Assembly (NCBI GenBank): GCA_029931535.1
Contig: JAQPZY010001686.1
Coordinates: 8,805,001-8,869,000 of the forward strand
Reading direction: 5' to 3'
Source of the DNA: Margaritifera margaritifera
Lineage: Eukaryota > Mollusca > Bivalvia > Unionida > Margaritiferidae
Length of the DNA stretch: 64,000 nt
Below the pieces are notes generated by a model. It was given only the letters and a program-made list of their open reading frames with translations. It was not told the origin of the DNA and searched no databases. The first letter of the stretch is position 1, and each line of letters begins with the position of its first letter. This document shows positions 59,030 through 64,000 of this stretch, piece by piece. Both the position numbers and the translations under genes were made by a program.

Positions 59030-59079
59030 ACAAAGCATAAACCTACATTCACTCCTTTATCTATCACATTATTCAACAT

Positions 59080-59400
59080 GACCTTATTCCATTGTCATCC
59101 TCCCAGTAGGCTGATTCGCGCAAAAGATGCACAAGTGCGTTCCCATTTCTTGCAAGCAACTCTCAAAGAAGTGTTGCGATTGTTTACTTTCACAGCACTT
59201 CAGTTACTGCAAGGAATCATTCAGATTCCTCATCAAACGCAAAGTGCTTTAAAAAACACAAAGTAGCCTTGATGCAACTCGCAGATACAAGAATCGATAT
59301 CTAGAAGAAAAATAAATTATCATGCAACCTGGTGGAAGTGGATTTTAAGGAGGAGCGATACTTCGTTCACTTCTACGATGGGATCTCAATACAGTAGCCA
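59080..59400 (+). pseudogene. Small basic Polinton-type protein, copy 1
   Basis: SRLIRAKDAQVRSHFLQATL, KEVLRLFTFTALQLLQGIIQ, then KNTK-VALMQLADTRID with a stop, and in another frame MQPGGSGF*GGAILRSLL. The architecture (helix with L--A-----R--LL--A---L----E-ALN-L-G--PL, basic QK-x-L-x-x-HK segment, then a QRGGF-hydrophobic end) is shared with small proteins encoded in Polintons and adintoviruses between ATPase and capsid genes. Function unknown; DNA condensation or scaffolding is a guess. Broken by one stop and a shift. Confidence 0.6.
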
Positions 59401-59950
59401 AGGCGGGGGGGGGGGGGGAATGGTTAAAATGTGTAAATACTCACGGAAGCCTCGATCTGTAATCACGCCGGCATCTGCAGTCTCCTCTTCCTCCTTCTTT
59501 TATCAGTTATTCGTTATTGATATTGCCAGAAAACCCTGATTTAAGACAAGTGTTTCTTAATCTGTTGATGAAGCCTCGCACATGGACACCTGTTTCTAAA
59601 GCTACTCATTCTCCTCCTCCTCCTTCTTCGTCGTCTTCTTCTGCTGCTGTGGCTGCTGCTGCCAAAAAGGTATAACAGCCTAACAAAAATTGCAAGACAG
59701 AACAAGTATGTTGCAAAGTTTACTGGATACATCCAAACAAGAACTTGGACGAGTTATTTCGTTGTCTCGTCATCCAGTGTCCATATTTAAGTTTGTACAA
59801 CGTCCCGACAACCAGTTGACACGAGTTCCTGCTTGGACATGAGTGACCTCATTCCTCCGTACAAGATATCCTCCTCCAAGAACTCATGGCATCGTCGTCG
59901 TCATCATCCTCATTATTTATCGTCGTCAAAGACTCCTTAAAATAAGGGAA
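59401..59950 (+). pseudogene. Decayed Polinton-type ORF between the basic-protein copies
   Basis: Starts after a G-run (59405-59418). Fragments include KPDLRQVFLNLLMKPRTWTP followed by a Ser- and Ala-rich low-complexity stretch, and MLQSLLDTSKQELGRVISLS, then RHPVSIFKFVQRPDNQLTRV. The second piece has the position and helical style of the LQ-rich gene that follows the basic protein (compare 60430-60860). Identity is inference from gene order. Confidence 0.35.
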
Positions 59951-59964
59951 CAATGCTTTTCCTC

Positions 59965-60340
59965 AAAGTTTCGCCAAACATTGGGAGTTTTTGTCTGTGC
60001 TCACCTTAGCGAATGCCCCGATGCGAAAACAGATCATTCAAAATGCTATTAAAATAATCATTGATAGGGTATGTGAACGTTGTTTCAACGTGTTGAAATA
60101 AACGGTTCCTTTGACGAAGACACAGAAACAACGATTAAGGCGACATCGTCACCTTCTTCGACACATGGGGAAAAAGAACATTCCAGTCAGTCAAAAGAAT
60201 ATAGTTCTCGTTCAACGAGGATTATTTCTTCCGATGCTGATAACCACATTGTTAGACAAAGTCATTGCTCTCATGATAGGAGTGACAACAGATCCTCTTT
60301 TCGGAGTGTTGAGGTGAAATTAAACGGATATTAAATGGAC
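59965..60340 (+). pseudogene. Small basic Polinton-type protein, copy 2
   Basis: LTLANAPMRKQIIQNAIKII, DRVCERCFNVLK, a stop, then VPLTKTQKQRLRRHRHLLRH, KKNIPVSQKNIVLVQRGLFL and PMLITTLLDKVIALMIG in a single frame (about 59995-60300). It fits the family scaffold better than copy 1: (A-x-x-x-R-x-x-II-x-x-A ... C-x-x-C-x-NVLK-x-x-VPLT-x-x-QK-x-x-L-x-x-H). One in-frame stop separates the halves. Two differing copies within 1 kb mean duplication or two superposed elements. Confidence 0.68.
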
Positions 60341-60375
60341 TGTATCTTCTGGGAGGACATCAATATTGTACACCT

Positions 60376-60860
60376 TGACCTTATGGAAGGACGAAAATTG
60401 ACATTAGTCCCTTAGGAACGGTGAATGGAACTCCACCTTTTGGTGCTTGCAGCGAATACCCCACTTACCACCGAATCCTAATGTCACGGAGATGGCAAAC
60501 TTACAACAAGAGTTACAATCGTCCATGGCAGACTTGTCAGAAACGGAACAAATCCCAACTGTACAGATAATTATTGCAAAGTCTTCAAACTTTTTTACCA
60601 AAAAAGCGGTAGACGAAATAGTCGCACCTACTTTAAGTGACCTCAAGAATTTGATGAAGACCGAAGATAAAGCAGCAGATACGACAACGGCGACAAGGCC
60701 AGCCACACTGACGGTCACTACCACATCCACGACCACGGCCAGAGACTCTTCTTTGAAAGACGAAAGCAAGTGGAAGAAAGTGTTCCCAAATGAATCAAAG
60801 GAGAGTACCTATGCTTCTACGTTTTCTTCACGATCATTCTCACATGTTCTACGACGATAA
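60376..60860 (+). pseudogene. LQ-rich Polinton-type ORF
   Basis: An open frame of 137 codons (60447-60857) includes NPNVTEMANLQQELQSSMAD, then SETEQIPTVQIIIAKSSNFF and a Thr-rich tail. The block LQQELQS-M-D...T--EQI--(Y/V)-Q----(R/S)F- resembles the Polinton ORF with an L-x-x-EM...K--LYNQ-LQRYL core, in a partly altered frame. Function unknown. Confidence 0.45.
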
Positions 60861-61620
60861 ACATCGTTTAGAAAAACTGATTCATGGATCCAATATGTGG
60901 TCAGTTTGATCAACGATGCTCTTCAATACCGTAAATCATTTCAACCTGCGTGATGGCAACAAATATCCTTAGGACTGAGCGAAACCAATGTGCCTCAAGA
61001 TGCCGTAGGCTATCCAAAACGTTGGCGAATGGATTCAGTGTCGTTGAATTTTACAATCCAAGTCTACCTTGGAAGAGAGTGAGGAAGCCGAAGAAGAAGA
61101 AAAATTGAAAGATAAAGAAGGAGAGGAGATGGAAGAGTTTCAAACTCCACTCGCTAAAACACACACGGCATCCTTTAGTACTGAGACCCGTTGACACCTA
61201 CCCTGATTCGACAAGAAACGAAAGCTAGAAATAAAAAAGATGATGTCGACACCCTCTCCATTAGAACTAGAATAGAAAGAAGGAAAGAAGGAGGTGAAGA
61301 AAGAACTGATCACCCGGGCATCATCTTCTACTCCTATTGCTCGTCAGACATTGAAATCATGGCAACCCAAATTACCACACGAACAAAAGAGCACCCAAAA
61401 TTGGTTCACCTATTGAACAGCAGCATGGAAACACTTTTGACGAACATTTACTTCAACCATGCACAGGTTGATGGCTACGGAGTTTAAAAGTTTTATCCTG
61501 CAGCCAAAGCAAAACTCAGAAGTGTACGTCTTCAGGATGTACGAAATTAGTTGCTTGAACATTGATGTACACGTTACACAAACCCATTCGACGCAAATTT
61601 GCATGAAGTCATACTAGGAT
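60861..61620 (+). pseudogene. Acidic and basic low-complexity remnant
   Basis: Short plus-strand pieces: STLEESEEAEEEEKLKDKEG (near 61060-61120), TPIARQTLKSWQPKLPHEQK (near 61335-61395). Composition suggests the disordered tail of the preceding gene. An open frame at 61191-61487 is not recognised. Confidence 0.3.
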
Positions 61621-61624
61621 AGCA

Positions 61625-62275
61625 GGAATCAATCATCAGTGGCAAGCTGATTTGGCCGATGTTTCACACTTTGTGTGATTGATGTGTTGTGTTTTCAAAA
61701 TCGGCTTGGATGGTACCTTTGACTTTAAAAACAGGTTTTGAGCTAGTGCGAGCTTTAAATTCGTGTTGAAACATAGTGATCTACACCCTGTTCGATTGCG
61801 AAGGCAAAGGCACTGAATTTTTCAGTGAATAGTTTCAAAACGAATTAAAACAATAACACATTACAATTTTCACAACTCAAAATTCTGAAACGAAAGCGAG
61901 TGTTGTTGAGCGATTTAAAATAATCTTGAAAGAACATATGTGGAAATATTTTACACATAACATACGCTCAAATGCACCACGTCTTGTTACAGCCTACAAT
62001 CAATAGTACCATCGCAGTCTCAGATGTGAACCAGAACAAGTGACTCCATAACGGAGAAGTGTTAATAGGAACCTTTTACTTGCCCGAGTTGTAACGATTG
62101 ACCAAGAAAGACGACGACAACGTGTAATATATCGAAAGCATTCTTGATCAGAGAATGAGCAAACTTGGAAAACGTCGTACCAAAGAAGTGACAGTACGTT
62201 GGAAACGATACCCATCTAGTTTCGATTCTTAGATTGTAGCGTCACAAGTCATCGACTATAAAAGAAGAATTCATG
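61625..62275 (+). pseudogene. Retroviral-type integrase with chromodomain (Polinton c-integrase), decayed
   Basis: Core: HQWQADLADVSHF (61634-61672) carries the first catalytic Asp of the D,D-35-E triad. FSKSAWMVPLTLKTGFELVR (about 61695-61755) is the next strand and helix. FDCEGKGTEFFSE*FQNELK (about 61792-61850) covers the second region, where the usual Asp of TD-G-EF reads Cys-Glu. TQNSETKASVVERFKIILKE (about 61876-61935) carries the catalytic Glu, then HMWKYFTHN and LVTAYNQ*YHRSL. C-terminal chromodomain: YIESILDQRMSKLGKRRTKE then VTVRWKRYPSSFDS*I (62128-62230), where TAG replaces the conserved Trp. Polinton integrases join element ends to the genome, and the chromodomain can direct target choice. 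Frameshifts and at least three stops make it dead. Confidence 0.88.
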
Positions 62276-62279
62276 ATGA

Positions 62280-62660
62280 TGTCTTTAAACATTGTGTCAC
62301 CTTCCTCCACTTCGTCCTCTATGAATCTCAGGAACAGTGGGTGTGATGTGGGGAACATGTCCCCACAAAATCAAATTGTCTTTTTCTGTAGTGTATTATG
62401 TGATTCGAGCTGCTGTAGGAATCTTTAGTTTGCAAGAAGGCGATAAACAACTATGAACCATTTTACTCAACAGTTGTTTTGGCTATTTTCTTCCCAATAC
62501 AACGTTGAAATATACCAACAGTAGCAGCAACGTTAGCCACGAAAACTCCAGTCACAACCACCAAAATTAGATCAGCCCTTTGGAACTGTTGAAAAGTCAT
62601 CTTTTGACATCGGACGACACCTCAGAGACGGGAATCATTCAGCTATGGTTAATAGATTTA
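62280..62660 (+). other. Spacer between integrase and penton-like gene
   Basis: An open stretch MMMSLNIVSPSSTSSSMNLR follows the chromodomain. A later frame contains EIYQQ and Gln-rich codons. Nothing recognised. Confidence 0.35.
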
Positions 62661-62661
62661 T

Positions 62662-63498
62662 TTGACTTCACCCGGCAACATTTTTCTCGATGTGTTTACC
62701 GACAACTCTTTGTGTTTATCTGCGAAATTACGTCAAGCCATACAACTGGAGCACGAAGTGGCTTTGGAAGAAATCATTCATCCTTCTCAAGCCTTGAATA
62801 TCACCGGGAAACAAACCAGCTTCGTTGTAGAAATACTAGACGAACAAGTACAAGAACGCTTGAACATGAATGATCCTACCTATCAGGATAAAAATACCAT
62901 CGGCAGCCAATGTCTGATTGAATATATGTCCGGTGTGAATTCCTGCAGGATATTATTAAAATGCTCGACATCTCGTCTCTGCGATTTGGAATATATTCAA
63001 CGATCTGTTTCGCAACGCACTCAAGAAAACGAAAAACGTGTGCTGATCAACTATTTTATCGCCAGTAAAATTTTGTCCATAAATTGTTCTCCAAGTTTGT
63101 TTGCTATTCTGGGTGTAACACGAACCTAGTTTCTCAGTCGAAAAATGTCAACAACAACAACAACCGGTTCTCCAAGTATTTTAGATTCCTCATCGAACTG
63201 AGTAGAGGACTCCATTTGATATATATGTACTCTGGTGTGGTCGAGTAAAATGTGGTTCAGAAACAACTCTGCTCCGTTGCTGAGAGTTATTCCCGTTAAT
63301 GTGGATTCTGTCATTTCCAACAGTGAAGACCAATGAGGAAACACATATTACTTTCACCGAGAATTTGTTTATCCCCACTATCTTCCTGTCAGTAAATGGT
63401 ATTTCGACAATGTGATTATTGGTATAAATGGAGATCTCGGACAAAATATTCTATTCGCCAAAGGGAAAGTCACGATAAAACTTCACTTTGTCAAATGA
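62662..63498 (+). pseudogene. Penton/minor-capsid-like protein of Polinton/adintovirus class, decayed
   Basis: The N-terminus reads GNIFLDVFTDNSLCLSAKLR then QAIQLEHEVALEEIIHPSQA, the family's S-x-x-xFP-N-x-x-xF-x-xKL-x-xI-LEGEWEVAL-EI-YP segment with an internal deletion. The C-terminus reads APLLRVIPV (near 63275), then EFVYPHYLPVSKWYFDNVII and GINGDLGQNILFAKGKVTIK followed by LHFVK and TGA (63355-63498), the Y-PV---F--I-I-I-D--G--IPF--GKV-VKLHF ending. The middle (62800-63120) is one open frame without recognised features, then stops occur near 63128 and 63200. Penton-type proteins close capsid vertices. It is followed 21 bp later by the PX-like gene, the compact spacing typical of these elements. 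Confidence 0.7.
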
Positions 63499-63519
63499 TC
63501 CTCCAGTGATTTGTAACTA

Positions 63520-63750
63520 ATGTATCCCGTGTACTGAGGAGCAGCCCGATAACGAAGCCATGGTTTGGGGGGTGTGTTCAGATCGCTTTTTTGTACCGTC
63601 GCACCTCTCGTGAAACCTTTTGTTTATTAAGGATTGCATGCTTTGAAACATCATGCCCTTTTGCAAGGAAAACAACTCATCCAAGACGTCATGGTCAACA
63701 AACAGAATCCCAAACAAGCGTTAATGATTGCTGAACAAATGTGTTGATAC
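63520..63750 (+). pseudogene. PX-like protein (adenovirus pX/pVI-like) of Polinton class, with in-frame stops
   Basis: ATG at 63520: MYPVY*GAAR*RSHGLGGVF, RSLFCTVAPLVKPFVY*GLH, ALKHHALLQGKQLIQDVMVN, ending KQALMIAEQMC*. The order Y-G-x-x-x-QRGHGLGG-x-F-R-x-L-F-x-x-x-x-P-L, then GL-AL----L--G--L--DV, is the small membrane-active or core protein family encoded between penton and major capsid genes. One reading frame persists from start to end with three in-frame stops, so it decayed by substitution and not by frameshift. A major capsid gene would be expected beyond the right edge. Confidence 0.7.
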
Positions 63751-63769
63751 AGACACTAAAAGAGCTCTT

Positions 63770-63972
63770 TTGATCCTCTATTAAACCCCAGCACACGTCT
63801 GCAGAAACAGTTGCTCTGACATCCTCTATTAAACCCCAGCACACGTCTGCAGAAACAGTTGCTCTGACATCCTCTATTAAACCCCAGCACACGTCTGCAG
63901 AAACAGTTGCTATGACATCCTCTATTAAACCCCAGCACACGTCTGCAGAAACAGTTGCTATGACATCCTCTT
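63770..63972. repeat. 48-bp tandem repeat, 4 copies
   Basis: CCTCTATTAAACCCCAGCAC then ACGTCTGCAGAAACAGTTGC and T(C/A)TGACAT repeats four times. As 16 codons the plus frame stays open (SIKPQHTSAETVALTS), continuing the frame of the PX-like gene after its stop. Minus-strand frames across it are translations of the repeat. Confidence 0.95.
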
Positions 63973-64000
63973 AGCAGCAAGGACCAGGCAGGACGAGACG

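Noticed and set aside
63695..63980. Minus-strand frames with repeated CWGLIEDV or VLGFNRGC units
   Set aside because: Antisense translations of the 48-bp repeat.

Overview
The window is metazoan nuclear DNA: AT-rich, intron-rich, full of microsatellites and minisatellites, with spliced genes using GT-AG introns. The dispersed low-copy repeats (for example those carrying GGCCATAACTC or AAGATGGC words), the tRNA-derived SINE-like units and the abundance of decayed Maverick/Polinton DNA resemble marine lophotrochozoan genomes, most likely a bivalve mollusc. The organism call is inference; no marker gene fixes it.

The only convincing host genes are two tandem aldose 1-epimerase (galactose mutarotase, GALM-like) genes on the minus strand. 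The right-hand gene (51438 down to 36911) is complete: nine exons with canonical splice sites and matching phases give a 391-residue protein with all catalytic residues. Its first exon encodes a hydrophobic N-terminal signal anchor, so it is predicted to be a membrane-bound mutarotase. The left-hand gene (15818 down to 2529) has four exons in the window, with start at a plain cytosolic-type N-terminus, and runs off the left edge.

The rest is mobile DNA and repeats. (1) 3.7-8.35 kb, inside an intron of the left GALM gene: a decayed Polinton/adintovirus-like island with a type B DNA polymerase, ankyrin repeats and capsid-like fragments. (2) 10.74-14.9 kb, inside another intron of the same gene: an element with inverted terminal repeats, an internal complementary copy of its end, and a Gag-like frame, fitting a DIRS-type retrotransposon deletion derivative. 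(3) 16.8-19.5 kb: an independent AT-rich polymerase B remnant of the Polinton class. (4) 57.1 kb to the right edge, plus strand: the richest island, with a decayed IAP-like BIR/RING gene, packaging ATPase, duplicated small basic gene, retroviral-type integrase with chromodomain, penton-like capsid protein and PX-like protein, all broken by stops and frameshifts.

Between these lie satellites (56-bp unit near 29.1-30.1 kb, 69-bp at 35.6-36.1 kb, 61-bp at 48.0-49.2 kb, and others), a clean solo LTR with 4-bp target duplication (30.37-31.12 kb), and long arrays of degenerate ~120-150 bp repeats. The two GALM genes evidently arose by duplication, and their long introns have served as landing sites for virus-like transposons. 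I saw no rRNA gene, no functional tRNA, no CRISPR array and no prokaryotic gene structure.
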